In this document: in pieces, positions 35,051-43,290 of the stretch
Numbering within the stretch: the stretch's first letter is position 1
How the letters are laid out: each line of letters starts with the position of its first letter
Assembly (NCBI GenBank): GCA_025362575.1
Contig: JANYIQ010000237.1
Coordinates: 18,570-82,569 of the forward strand
Direction of reading: 5' to 3'
DNA from: Bacteroidia bacterium
GTDB taxonomy: Bacteria > Bacteroidota > Bacteroidia > B-17B0 > Aurantibacillaceae
DNA: 64,000 nucleotides
Notes under the pieces: model-generated
The model's database searches: none
What the model saw: the letters and a program-made list of their open reading frames with translations, nothing else
Told to the model about the DNA's origin: nothing
Made by a program: the position numbers and the translations under genes

Positions 35051-35452
35051 TTAATTGTTAAGCTTTCCTTGTTGCACCCAACTGGCTATTATTTTGATAG
35101 TGCAAGAATCTAAACTTCCGGTAGGGGGCATTTGCAAATAACTGCCGTTACCATTCAAACATCCAACCAACTGCCCACTGTTAGCGTATAAAACAAGGTT
35201 GGGATAATTATATAATTTGATGCCGGTAGACGCATCGTGACAACTAACACATTTCAAATTTATTATCGGTTGAATTTGCGTGCTGTATGAAACAACAGAA
35301 AGATCGCCACATTCTGAAATAACAACAGTATTTGAATTCCCTGAAATTGGTTTAGGAAGTTTTCCAATGTCGTGTTTGCAACTAACAAAAAGAAACATCA
35401 AGAATGCTAATTGAAAATGGATCCTGTTTTTATAAAAATATTTCAGTTCCAT
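35051..35452 (-). CDS. Cytochrome c-like lipoprotein
   Basis: A 133-residue lipoprotein (lipobox LFVSC) with one heme-binding motif CVSCH and a possible axial Met in YLQMPPTGSLD. The motif order and the short length match the small Planctomycete-type or DUF-c cytochrome domains often found as lipoproteins in Bacteroidota. It follows the PhoB-like regulator gene by 17 bp and is probably cotranscribed with it. A paralogue (36578-37000) lies on the other side of the regulator. An electron-carrier role is likely; the link with phosphate is unclear. Confidence 0.75.
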   Translation of the reverse strand: MELKYFYKNRIHFQLAFLMFLFVSCKHDIGKLPKPISGNSNTVVISECGDLSVVSYSTQIQPIINLKCVSCHDASTGIKLYNYPNLVLYANSGQLVGCLNGNGSYLQMPPTGSLDSCTIKIIASWVQQGKLNN

Positions 35453-35469
35453 ATAATGAGATGTGATCT

Positions 35470-36156
35470 TTAAAACTCAAATTTGTATCCTACTCCTTTT
35501 ACGGTCTTGATACAATCATCGCCAAGCTTCTCTCTTAGCTTACGAATGTGCACATCAATGGTTCTGTCGCCAACCACAACCTCTTCGCCCCAGATCTGAT
35601 CCAAAATGAATTCGCGGGTAAATACTTTTCCTGGTTTTGAAACCAGAAGTTCAAGCAACTTAAATTCTTTCTTAGGCAAAACAGTTTCTTCACCGTTCTT
35701 GTAAACCATGTATTTTTCAAGATCGATCTTAATGCTTCCGAAGTCTAAGACCTTTTCTGCTTTTAAGGCAGTTCCACCGGTTCTTCTTAATAAAGCCTTT
35801 ATTCGACTTATGAAAACGCGAGGTTTGATAGGTTTTGTTATATAATCATCTGCGCCTGAATCAAAGCCTGCGATCTGTGTATAGTCTTCGCTTCGGGCAC
35901 TTAAAAACACAATAAGAGAGTTTTTTAAGCTCTCGTTTTCCCTGATCAATCGGCAAGTTTCAATGCCATCCATTTCGGGCATCATTACATCGAGCACAAT
36001 TAGATCAGGTTTATTTTTTTTTGCAAGATCAATTCCATCATGACCATTCAAGGCAGTAAAAACTTCGTAGCCTTCTTTTTTCAAGTTGTAAGACAGAAAA
36101 TTTAAAATGTCCTCTTCATCATCAACTAATAAAATCTTGTTCATTGTGTTTGCCAT
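35470..36156 (-). CDS. PhoB/OmpR-family response regulator
   Basis: A 228-residue two-domain regulator: receiver (1-120) with acidic pair D12-D13, phosphoacceptor D56 in VLDVMMP and conserved Lys108 in ITKPIKP; then a winged-helix domain with LPKKEFKLLELL, FTREFILDQIWGEEVVVGDRTIDVHIRKLREKL and TVKGVGYKFEF. It is a complete OmpR/PhoB type. Its position among pst, porin and PhoX genes makes it the best candidate for the activator that binds the tandem TTAACAT boxes. No histidine kinase (PhoR) is encoded nearby. The ATG five codons in (MNKILLV) could be the true start. Confidence 0.88.
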   Translation of the reverse strand: MANTMNKILLVDDEEDILNFLSYNLKKEGYEVFTALNGHDGIDLAKKNKPDLIVLDVMMPEMDGIETCRLIRENESLKNSLIVFLSARSEDYTQIAGFDSGADDYITKPIKPRVFISRIKALLRRTGGTALKAEKVLDFGSIKIDLEKYMVYKNGEETVLPKKEFKLLELLVSKPGKVFTREFILDQIWGEEVVVGDRTIDVHIRKLREKLGDDCIKTVKGVGYKFEF

Positions 36157-36235
36157 AATGTCAACGAATTTATGTCAAAAATGCGTTTACAATGTTAAAT
36201 CAGTTTTAAATAAAACAGTGGATTTGATATTATAT

Positions 36236-36291
36236 TTAACCTTATGTTAACATTAGAGTTAAGATCAACTTAAAAATAAGTTTTTCCTTTG
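36236..36291 (+). promoter_or_regulatory. Pho-box-like site between the regulator and a small lipoprotein gene
   Basis: TTAACCT (36236-36242), TTAACAT (36247-36253) and TTAAGAT (36259-36265, 12 bp after the second) precede TTCCTTTG (36284-36291) by 18 bp. The site can drive the rightward lipoprotein gene. Since TTAA is palindromic it may also be read leftward, but the distance to a -7 element of the regulator (CATTTTTG, 36183-36176) does not fit the 19-bp rule. Confidence 0.6.
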
Positions 36292-36312
36292 CGGGGTATT
36301 TATGACTTTTCT

Positions 36313-36567
36313 ATGAAATTTGTTTTTAAACTGAGTCTGTTTTGTTTGTTTCTATTTTCGATAACTACAAGTTGTGGTAAAAAGAAAAGAAAAGACTGGC
36401 AGTGTATTTGTCTTATAACGGACACTGCAAACGTTTTAATTAATAATGGAAGCAAATTCATTGAAAGGTTCACAAAAAGCCAGGCTGATACCGCATGCAA
36501 CAATTACGGCTCTTACTTACTGGGAAAAGGTAGCACAGTGACTTCTTACAGTTGTTCAATAAAATAA
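36313..36567 (+). CDS. Small Cys-containing lipoprotein
   Basis: An 84-residue secreted lipoprotein when started at ATG 36313 (MKFVFKLSLFCLFLFSITTSC); the earlier start in the track lies within the -7 element and is excluded. The mature peptide has CGKKKRKDWQCICLITD and later Cys in DTACNNYG and SYSCSIK, giving five Cys including the lipidated one. No known domain. It sits under a Pho-box-like promoter and is divergent from the PhoB-like gene, so phosphate-dependent expression is inferred. Confidence 0.7.
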   Translation: MKFVFKLSLFCLFLFSITTSCGKKKRKDWQCICLITDTANVLINNGSKFIERFTKSQADTACNNYGSYLLGKGSTVTSYSCSIK

Positions 36568-36577
36568 TTCAGAGATC

Positions 36578-37000
36578 CTAGTTTTGTGGTGCGCCATCGG
36601 CGATCCACTTGTTAATTATTGCGATATCACAAACAGACAATTTTGAGGTTGGAGGCATTGGCAAAACGCCGGAGGTTTGATTAATGATGTGCATGAATTT
36701 AGACCCATAAATTCCGTTGGCCTGAAACTGATAATTCAAATAATTTTTAAGTGAAGTGAAATTTTCAAGGTCTTGCCCGCCAAGATTCGTTGTAACTGCC
36801 GTTGAATGGCATGAGTAACAATTATTGCTTAAGATAGGAATTACGTTTTTTTGATAAGAAACAATTGTTGAATCACATCCACTAACAACAGACGTTGTAT
36901 TTAAAGAGGTTTGTGGTAAAGGGAGCATTCCCTTCTTGTTGGTGCAGCCAAAAAAAGAAATCAGCAAGATCACAGCAATTATTTTCACCGATGGTTTCAT
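36578..37000 (-). CDS. Cytochrome c-like lipoprotein (paralogue)
   Basis: A 140-residue lipoprotein (lipobox SFFGC) with CYSCH as the heme motif and VLPMPPTSKLSVCD as the likely axial-Met region. It aligns along its length with the 35051-35452 product: both have a double Cys in the N-terminal linker (SGCDSTIVSYQKNVIPILSNNCYSCH against SECGDLSVVSYSTQIQPIINLKCVSCH). Convergent with the small lipoprotein gene. A terminator separates it from the beta-helix gene upstream on the same strand. Function: probable electron transfer at the outer face of the inner membrane or at the outer membrane. Confidence 0.75.
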   Translation of the reverse strand: MKPSVKIIAVILLISFFGCTNKKGMLPLPQTSLNTTSVVSGCDSTIVSYQKNVIPILSNNCYSCHSTAVTTNLGGQDLENFTSLKNYLNYQFQANGIYGSKFMHIINQTSGVLPMPPTSKLSVCDIAIINKWIADGAPQN

Positions 37001-37031
37001 AAGTGTTTAGGTTATTTAATACTCGATAATT

Positions 37032-37068
37032 CAAAAAACAAAGGCCAACCTCAAACAGATTGGCCTTT
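37032..37068 (-). terminator. Intrinsic terminator of the beta-helix gene
   Basis: AAAGGCCAA / TTGGCCTTT stem (37040-37048 and 37060-37068) with an 11-base loop; on the minus strand it is followed by GTTTTTTG. It separates the beta-helix gene from the cytochrome-like gene. Confidence 0.85.
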
Positions 37069-37088
37069 TAATTTATGTTACATATATT

Positions 37089-39059
37089 CTATTTTGCTAC
37101 AATGATCTTAGTTGTTTTACTTTGACCATTAACTTGTAACTTTATAAAATAAGCACCTTGAGGTAATTCTTTTGTGTTAATTGTTGCGCTATTTAAACCA
37201 GGCATTGCATTTTGAAGATCAACAACATCTAATTTTTGTCCGTAAATGTTATATAATTCAATGCTTGCGATAGCAGGATCGTTTAAGCTAAAATTAATTG
37301 TTACCGATTCGTGAGCCGGATTAGGGAAAGCCTGCAAATAAGTACTTTCAAGGAAGTTTTGTTTAATGCCCGATGTTGTACAAACACCTGAATAATTAGC
37401 ATTGTTTGGATCAAAGTTAGTCCAGTTTGCCATCCAATTATCAGAACTTGTTTGCGTACCGGAAAATGCACCAACATAATTCACTTTAGTAAAGAATGGA
37501 TTCTTTAAGCGACCGCTTGAAAAACGCGGAGGGAAAGATGGCGCATTATAATTTGAGAACCAGTTTGAAGTATCTAAATTAATTGGATTTGCAGGATTAA
37601 AAGGATATTTGTTTGTATTAGCAAAATGATCAGATTGTGCACAACAAACACTGTAGTGAGTGATCACATAAGCAGGTAGTCCTGTAGAATTATAACAAAT
37701 TGGCGAAGTACTTGTTGGAACGAAACTAGGAGCAAGCAAAGTAAAAGGGGCTTGTAATCTAACGCCGGTTTGTTCGGTAGGATATATTTTGTTATGATTT
37801 TTTGTAACAGTTACAGTTCCGGAACCGGCTGAGAAAAAATAATCAAATGGGCCGGGGAACGGACTAAAAGGAGTACCTGTGATTGTGTCTCCTTCAACAT
37901 TTGTTGGAGTTAAAGAACGAGGACCATCTTTAACATAGACCATTTCTTTGATCGTTGGATTACCCGGAGAATTTACAGGTATACCACAAATAATCGTATT
38001 TCTTATTTGCGAAATAGTGTCGCCTGCCGAACCAAGTTGATCCATATTTCTTGTGGTTGAACCATAAGATGCTGAAGACTCATCAACTAATACACCTGCA
38101 GGGTATCCGGCAATTACACTATTCATAATACTAATAGCGCTACCGCGACGAATGTGAGCTCCTGAAACAAACTGTGGATCATAAGCCGTTGAACCCGGGT
38201 TAACCAAAGGGCCTATCATTGTATAATTACTAAATACACATTTTGTTAAGCCTGTTGTATCACCTAAGAGTCCGTTCTTTGTTCCTGCCTGATAACTATC
38301 AGATTCAAAACCTTTAGAACCCGATTGATCAGCAGCAAATGGATCGCGTAATCCAACACCAAATTGATTTAAGCCTGAAAAACCGTTATCAGTATCAAAA
38401 TCATCATCCCAACCACGGAATGCAATAAGGTATTTAGAATTAACTGTTCCTCCAAACCACTCGAATGAATCGTCGCCGCTAAAAGAAACCTGACAATGGT
38501 CAACATTTGTTCCATTACCAACACCACAGAATGTGATACCGTTAATTTCATTGTTTGGTGAAAAAGCCACACCGGCAAATTCACAACGAACGTACGATAA
38601 ACTACCTGAATTATCGTTAGGATTGGTTCCTCCGTAAAGACTTCTTGGGCCACCCTCCACCTGGCTTTGATTTCCGTTCCAATTCACAGGAGCTTTTCCG
38701 CAAAGAATTAATCCTCCCCAATCTCCGTAATTACGTGAACCCGGTGCAAGATTTGAAGTCATTACAATTGGATTATACTTTGAACCGTTTGCATAAATTT
38801 TCGCACCACGTTCAATGATCAATGAACCTTTGGTATTTTTATCACCTTTAATGATTACACCGGAATCAATAGTTAAGGTTATACCGTTAACTACGTATAC
38901 GTAACCTTTTAAAAAGTATTGTTTATCACAAGTCCAGTGCGTATTGGTATAGATACTATCTTGAACTGTTACAAGAGTTGCAGTAGTTTGCGCCACTGTA
39001 GTTTTGCCAAGCATTATTAATGCCGCAATAAGAGTTAATGTTCGAGTAAATGTTTTCAT
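37089..39059 (-). CDS. Large secreted beta-helix protein with T9SS sorting domain
   Basis: A 656-residue exported protein with a signal peptide (TLIAALIMLGKTTVAQ), a right-handed beta-helix-like body with phrases such as GGLILCGKAPVNWNG, SYVRCEFAGVAFSPNNEINGITFCGVGNGTNVDHCQVSFSGDDSFEWFGGTVNSKYL and AFRGWDDDFDTDNGFSG, and a T9SS domain (LQAFPNPAHESVTINF...GAYFIKLQVNGQSKTTKIIVAK). The same gene pair, TonB receptor then beta-helix protein, occurs at 13928-18172. Its position, 95 bp downstream of the TonB gene and with its own Pho-box-like promoter overlapping the end of that gene, suggests phosphate control. The acidic DDDFDTD stretch may bind calcium. The ligand is unknown. Confidence 0.8.
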   Translation of the reverse strand: MKTFTRTLTLIAALIMLGKTTVAQTTATLVTVQDSIYTNTHWTCDKQYFLKGYVYVVNGITLTIDSGVIIKGDKNTKGSLIIERGAKIYANGSKYNPIVMTSNLAPGSRNYGDWGGLILCGKAPVNWNGNQSQVEGGPRSLYGGTNPNDNSGSLSYVRCEFAGVAFSPNNEINGITFCGVGNGTNVDHCQVSFSGDDSFEWFGGTVNSKYLIAFRGWDDDFDTDNGFSGLNQFGVGLRDPFAADQSGSKGFESDSYQAGTKNGLLGDTTGLTKCVFSNYTMIGPLVNPGSTAYDPQFVSGAHIRRGSAISIMNSVIAGYPAGVLVDESSASYGSTTRNMDQLGSAGDTISQIRNTIICGIPVNSPGNPTIKEMVYVKDGPRSLTPTNVEGDTITGTPFSPFPGPFDYFFSAGSGTVTVTKNHNKIYPTEQTGVRLQAPFTLLAPSFVPTSTSPICYNSTGLPAYVITHYSVCCAQSDHFANTNKYPFNPANPINLDTSNWFSNYNAPSFPPRFSSGRLKNPFFTKVNYVGAFSGTQTSSDNWMANWTNFDPNNANYSGVCTTSGIKQNFLESTYLQAFPNPAHESVTINFSLNDPAIASIELYNIYGQKLDVVDLQNAMPGLNSATINTKELPQGAYFIKLQVNGQSKTTKIIVAK

Positions 39060-39088
39060 GTTTATGAATTGTTTTAAATTATTTGATG

Positions 39089-39154
39089 CAAAGAAAAGGA
39101 GCCTATCTTATTTGAATTGGTTTACAACATTATCATTGTGTTACCTTGTGTTAA
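39089..39154 (-). promoter_or_regulatory. Pho-box-like cluster before the beta-helix gene
   Basis: On the minus strand TTAACAC (39154-39148), GTAACAC (39144-39138), ATAATGT (39133-39127) and AACCAAT (39122-39116) follow at 10-11 bp; exactly 19 bp after the last, poor unit lies TTTCTTTG (39096-39089). The first unit touches the stop codon of the TonB gene. Later units are weak, hence moderate confidence. Confidence 0.5.
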
Positions 39155-42010
39155 CTATAAGTTAACCTTAATGCCGGCCGTATAGTAAGAACCCATACGA
39201 TAATACATTACTTCTTTGTCTCCATTCTTTTCGTCGTATTTCCCATCATTATTTGTATCCTGCACCAAACGATAAGCTGCATTAAGAATGTTCTGTATTC
39301 CGAAGGTGAAATATATTTTTTTGTAAATTCTCTGGGAGATCGTGAGATCAAGCGTCTTTCTTCCAAGCTCGCCAATACTCGCATCACTGCTAGTACCTAC
39401 AAATGCCAAGCGACTGCCAAAAACATTGTATAATAAGGTGACCTGAGTACCTGTACTATCATTTTGATAATAAATCCCACCGTTATATAAATATGGAGAC
39501 TGATTTTGCAATGTTGTTCTTTCAATTTGATAGCTGCCAACGTTTGGGTTAAACATCTGGCTTTGTATGAAAGTAGCGTTACCAATTAAACTGAAATTCT
39601 TAAACATTTTTGTGTTTAGCCATTTGTGCATAAAGCCCAGATTTTTTCTGATATCCATTTCTATACCCTTAACCCAGGCATTCTGTGCATTTTGGAAGGT
39701 AAAAGAAGGATCGCCGGAAGCAAAGATCACTTGAACAATTGGATTGGTAAATGTTTTATAAAAAGCCCCTATCTGAAAATATTCTCCTGCCGTAGGATAA
39801 AACTCATACCTCAGATCATAATTCTGAATTTCGCACACTTTAAGTATTGACCCGGTGGTGCCACTTATTGGATTAGGATAAAGCGAACCATAGATGCTTC
39901 TGTTAAAATCAAAATCATAAAAATATAATGGTGCCCATTCCCTGAATTCAGGCCTGTTAAGACTCTTGCTATAAGCCGCCCGTACAATACTTTTAAATGG
40001 CATACCTGCATCCTTCGACTTCTTATAATTAAAGCTGTAAGAAAAATTCGCGGAAGGCAACCAGTATTTTGTGGTGATAGAAGGCATAACGGTATCGGTT
40101 CCGTTGTTGCTTTGCAATGACTGAACATTATTTTCATAACGGACTCCGCCTTGAAGCTTTAAGTGTTTTCCAATTGGAAAACTCCCGGCCAAATAACTTG
40201 CCACCAGTTTATTTTGTGCATTATAAGAATCGTAACCTTTTGTAGCGTCTCCTATCGCAAATCCCCCGGGAGTGTTAAGGTTTTCCGGGGCGAAGATGGT
40301 TTCCAATGGTAATTCTCTTTTATAATGTGCAATTGCCAATGAACCCGGTCCGCCAACTATGGCATATCCTAATTCGCGGGCCACAAAATTACGGTTTTTG
40401 TATTCGAAATAATTTCCGGCATTCAATTCAAATTCATACCGGGCGATCCTCAACTTTTGTTTAAGATTGTGATTAAATGACTTAATGTTTTCTTTTAAGG
40501 TAGAGAAAAACCGGCCGCCACAAGTTATGTCTGTCTGTGTTTTTATGCCGCCGGCGAAATAATTACTATCCGGCATATACCTCTTCTTGGTATATGTTAT
40601 CCGCTTATAATCCGGCATATCTTTCTGATTGCGTGCATATCCTGCTGTCCAGGTATATTCTGTTTTATCGTTAAAAAAACTGTGCGTTCCATTAAGTTGA
40701 CCTGAGTAGTTTCGGCTTTGTTCATAGATTTCGGCGTAAGATCTCTCGTTATCCGCTTTCATTAAATTGCTATTCCGTTGGGTGGTTTGCATTCGGCCAA
40801 CCTGCATATAAAAATTTCTAAATTCCAGTTTATGATTTTTATAAGACGCTGAAAAATTTTGCATTCCTGAAATACGAGTTGTGGCAATTGATTGTATGTC
40901 TGTAAAATCGGATTGCTGAGTGGTATCGTCCCATACTTGCCTGTGAAGTTTTAAAGTTTGCGAAGTGCTTGCATAATTAAGAGAGGTTACGCTTCCGAAT
41001 TTAAAATTGCCTTTTTTAATTAATCCGTTAAAACCAAGATTAAATCGCTGATCGGGGCTTGCCTTTTTTTCAAATATTGCCCAATCATTTTTAAAGCTGT
41101 TGGTCAATACTTTACTTTCGTCGGGCGTGATATCGCTAAAAATTGCTCTTGAGGGCACACCATCCGGCAATGCTCTATCTTTTGCGCCATTACCAAACTT
41201 ATCGCCACTATACTCTTGTGTGTGATAAAATGGTTGATACGTTGTTCCATCTCTGTAAGATGTTTGGTAATTAACAATAAGGCCCGTTTTTTGAGGCATC
41301 GCTGTTGTATAAATTTTAACCATCCCTCCGGCAAAATCACCCGGAAGTTCAGGTGAGGCTGCTTTATAAACAAGAATCCTGTCTATCAACTGACTTGGAA
41401 TACCATCAAATGAAAACGCTTTTTTATCCGTTTCAGAACTAGGTGCGCCTGCATCATTTAGCCAAACAGTATTATAACGATCTGCCAAACCTCTAACCAT
41501 TATAAAACGGTTATCTATTATTGAAACACCAGGAACGCGGCGAACCACTTCAGAGGCATCTCTATCCTGGCTTTTCTGAATTTGGGCAGCGGAGATCGTA
41601 TTAACAATAGAATTACTTTTCTTCATTTCAACTACAGCAGATGTTTCAGTGTTAGTAATTTTTGTCTCAGAAACAGTAACTTCTCTGAGTTGCTTGCCCT
41701 CTTGAACAAGAGCCACATTAATGCCTTGCGCAGCCGAACTATCTGCCACCGCTTTAACTCCCTTAATAATTTGGGAAACATAAGAAATATATGATACTTC
41801 AATATTGTAAGTGTCTTCTTTAAGACCGGTCATTATGAAGTTACCTTCCAGATCACTAAAAACAGCCTTTGTACTATTTTCAATTTTTATGATCGCTCCT
41901 ACAATTCCTTCTTTATTTTCTTTATCAAAAATTTTTCCTTTAATGATATTTTGGGATTTTATAGAACTAACGGCCCAAAAAAGGACAAGGAATAACAAGA
42001 ATTTTTTCAT
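39155..42010 (-). CDS. TonB-dependent outer-membrane receptor
   Basis: A 951-residue receptor with signal peptide (LLFLVLFWAVSSIKSQ), CarboxypepD_reg-like domain (IIKGKIFDKENKEGIVGAIIKIE), plug (AAQIQKSQDRDASEVVRRVPGVSIIDNRFIMVRGLADRYNTVWLNDAGAP) and 22-strand-type barrel ending MGSYYTAGIKVNL. It is intact, unlike its relative at 15420-18172, and has the same neighbour (beta-helix protein). No SusD gene is nearby, so it is not a classical glycan system. A phosphate-related ligand, for example a phosphorylated organic compound or an iron/phosphate complex, is inferred from the Pho-box-like promoter and the island, not from the sequence of the receptor. Confidence 0.9.
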   Translation of the reverse strand: MKKFLLFLVLFWAVSSIKSQNIIKGKIFDKENKEGIVGAIIKIENSTKAVFSDLEGNFIMTGLKEDTYNIEVSYISYVSQIIKGVKAVADSSAAQGINVALVQEGKQLREVTVSETKITNTETSAVVEMKKSNSIVNTISAAQIQKSQDRDASEVVRRVPGVSIIDNRFIMVRGLADRYNTVWLNDAGAPSSETDKKAFSFDGIPSQLIDRILVYKAASPELPGDFAGGMVKIYTTAMPQKTGLIVNYQTSYRDGTTYQPFYHTQEYSGDKFGNGAKDRALPDGVPSRAIFSDITPDESKVLTNSFKNDWAIFEKKASPDQRFNLGFNGLIKKGNFKFGSVTSLNYASTSQTLKLHRQVWDDTTQQSDFTDIQSIATTRISGMQNFSASYKNHKLEFRNFYMQVGRMQTTQRNSNLMKADNERSYAEIYEQSRNYSGQLNGTHSFFNDKTEYTWTAGYARNQKDMPDYKRITYTKKRYMPDSNYFAGGIKTQTDITCGGRFFSTLKENIKSFNHNLKQKLRIARYEFELNAGNYFEYKNRNFVARELGYAIVGGPGSLAIAHYKRELPLETIFAPENLNTPGGFAIGDATKGYDSYNAQNKLVASYLAGSFPIGKHLKLQGGVRYENNVQSLQSNNGTDTVMPSITTKYWLPSANFSYSFNYKKSKDAGMPFKSIVRAAYSKSLNRPEFREWAPLYFYDFDFNRSIYGSLYPNPISGTTGSILKVCEIQNYDLRYEFYPTAGEYFQIGAFYKTFTNPIVQVIFASGDPSFTFQNAQNAWVKGIEMDIRKNLGFMHKWLNTKMFKNFSLIGNATFIQSQMFNPNVGSYQIERTTLQNQSPYLYNGGIYYQNDSTGTQVTLLYNVFGSRLAFVGTSSDASIGELGRKTLDLTISQRIYKKIYFTFGIQNILNAAYRLVQDTNNDGKYDEKNGDKEVMYYRMGSYYTAGIKVNL

Positions 42011-42023
42011 TATTTTTTGATTA

Positions 42024-42079
42024 CAAAAAAAGGATATGTATGATTAACCTGTGTTTAGTTAATGTTATTTTTATGTTAC
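42024..42079 (-). promoter_or_regulatory. Pho-box-like site of the TonB receptor
   Basis: On the minus strand GTAACAT (42079-42073), ATAACAT (42068-42062) and TAAACAC (42057-42051) repeat every 11 bp; exactly 19 bp further lies TTTTTTTG (42031-42024). This is one of the clearest arrays in the window. Confidence 0.75.
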
Positions 42080-42154
42080 CAGTTTTGCGATGGCTTAACA
42101 CTGCCTTAATGTTTAATACAAGCTGGGTACTTTTCAAGAATCAAAAATAAATTA

Positions 42155-42313
42155 CTATCGTGTCAGATATCCGTAAATAATAGCATCTATAGTAGCCAGG
42201 ATATAAATTGAAAATATCAAAATGGTCGACTTCACCAAAACGTCATTCCATCTGTATTCTTCGTTATCATCGTCTGTAATAAGATTAATTGCTTTGCTTA
42301 GAAAATATTTCAT
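42155..42313 (-). CDS. Small single-pass membrane protein (52 residues)
   Basis: An ORF too short for the track. It reads MKYFLSKAINLITDDDNEE, then YRWNDVLVKSTILIFSIYILATIDAIIYGYLTR: an acidic segment and then one hydrophobic helix of about 20 residues, a normal composition for a small membrane protein. It fills the otherwise empty gap between the TonB receptor and the pseudo-receiver regulator and has one ATAACAT-like unit upstream (42361-42355), without the full array. Function unknown. Confidence 0.5.
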   Translation of the reverse strand: MKYFLSKAINLITDDDNEEYRWNDVLVKSTILIFSIYILATIDAIIYGYLTR

Positions 42314-42490
42314 GATCTGTTTTTTTTGCAAGATTCGAAATTTCCGATGCTACAATGTTATCTAAACAAAAAATAAACTTTAATTTATTGTAGAATTCAT
42401 TAGTACTTACACTTTCATGAGGTTACAGATCAGTCACCCATTACCCATTTAATAGACAAGGTGGATAGATAATCTGCGGATAATCTAAAC

Positions 42491-42546
42491 ATAACCATTT
42501 GCTAACAAACACATAACTGACGTTGACTTTTTTGAAATTACATTTG
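42491..42546 (+). promoter_or_regulatory. Pho-box-like site of the pseudo-receiver regulator
   Basis: ATAACCA (42491-42497), CTAACAA (42502-42508) and ATAACTG (42513-42519) repeat every 11 bp, and exactly 19 bp further is TACATTTG (42539-42546), a perfect -7 element. The transcript would start near 42553, which excludes the ORF-track start at 42523 and supports ATG 42613. Confidence 0.75.
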
Positions 42547-42612
42547 CGGTTTTGGTTTTTATTGATTGTATTTCTGCAAATACCATCGGTTTCCAAAAAC
42601 TTATGTAAAGTA

Positions 42613-43287
42613 ATGGCTAAGTGCAATAGTATAATTTATTCTATTAATAATTCTAACATAGAATTTTACAGCAACGCATTAACTAAACTAAACTGCAAAT
42701 TCAATTGTGTCAGTTCCAATTCTGATTTTGAAAGGCTTTACAAAATAAATGAATTTGATCTTATTATTTTAGACCTTGACCTTGACAACACCGATGCAAT
42801 ATCGGTAGTTAAGGAAATTGCTCAGAATGAAAAAATAAAAAAACCGGTTGTAGTGGTTTGCTCTTCTAAATCGGATGATTTCATATTGGTAAGTTCGTTG
42901 AATTCAGGGGCCGACAATTTTATCAGTCTGCCAATTAACCCAGTAGTGTTTGAATTAAAATTGAAAGCATTAATGAAGCGGATTGAAAAAACAAATGGTC
43001 ATGAAGAAGAAATTTATTTCTTAATTGACCGCGAACATTTCAAAATAATTTTAGATAAAAAAACGCATTACTTACCTAGGTTAGAATTTAATTTGCTGGA
43101 TCTGTTATATTCTGAGCCAAATAAAGTTTTTTCGAAGCAAGAGATCGCCAACACCATTTGGCAAGATGAATCTGTTTCAACTAAACGAACCATTGATATT
43201 CACATACGAAACATTCGCAAAGAATTAGGCAACAACCGCATAAAAACATTTCGCGGAACCGGCTATTCTATTAATATAAAAAAATAA
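42613..43287 (+). CDS. OmpR-type regulator with degenerate receiver domain
   Basis: A 224-residue protein with receiver and winged-helix domains like the PhoB-like regulator at 35470-36156, but the receiver is altered. The acidic pair is replaced (SIIYSINNS, with I11-N12 in place of D-D), the conserved Lys is Leu (SGADNFISLPINP against SGADDYITKPIKP), while the acceptor Asp in LIILDLDLD remains. Phosphorylation-independent action is therefore likely. The C-terminal domain keeps LPRLEFNLLDLL, KRTIDIHIRNIRKELG and TFRGTGYSINIKK. I start at ATG 42613 because the promoter lies at 42539-42546. It may compete with or modulate PhoB, or act as an atypical regulator; this is inference. Confidence 0.85.
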   Translation: MAKCNSIIYSINNSNIEFYSNALTKLNCKFNCVSSNSDFERLYKINEFDLIILDLDLDNTDAISVVKEIAQNEKIKKPVVVVCSSKSDDFILVSSLNSGADNFISLPINPVVFELKLKALMKRIEKTNGHEEEIYFLIDREHFKIILDKKTHYLPRLEFNLLDLLYSEPNKVFSKQEIANTIWQDESVSTKRTIDIHIRNIRKELGNNRIKTFRGTGYSINIKK

Positions 43288-43290
43288 TTT

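Noticed and set aside
36157-36235. Pho-box control of the PhoB-like gene itself
   Set aside because: A TTAACAT unit exists on its strand (36198-36192), but neither the partner unit nor the 19-bp gap to a -7 element fits.
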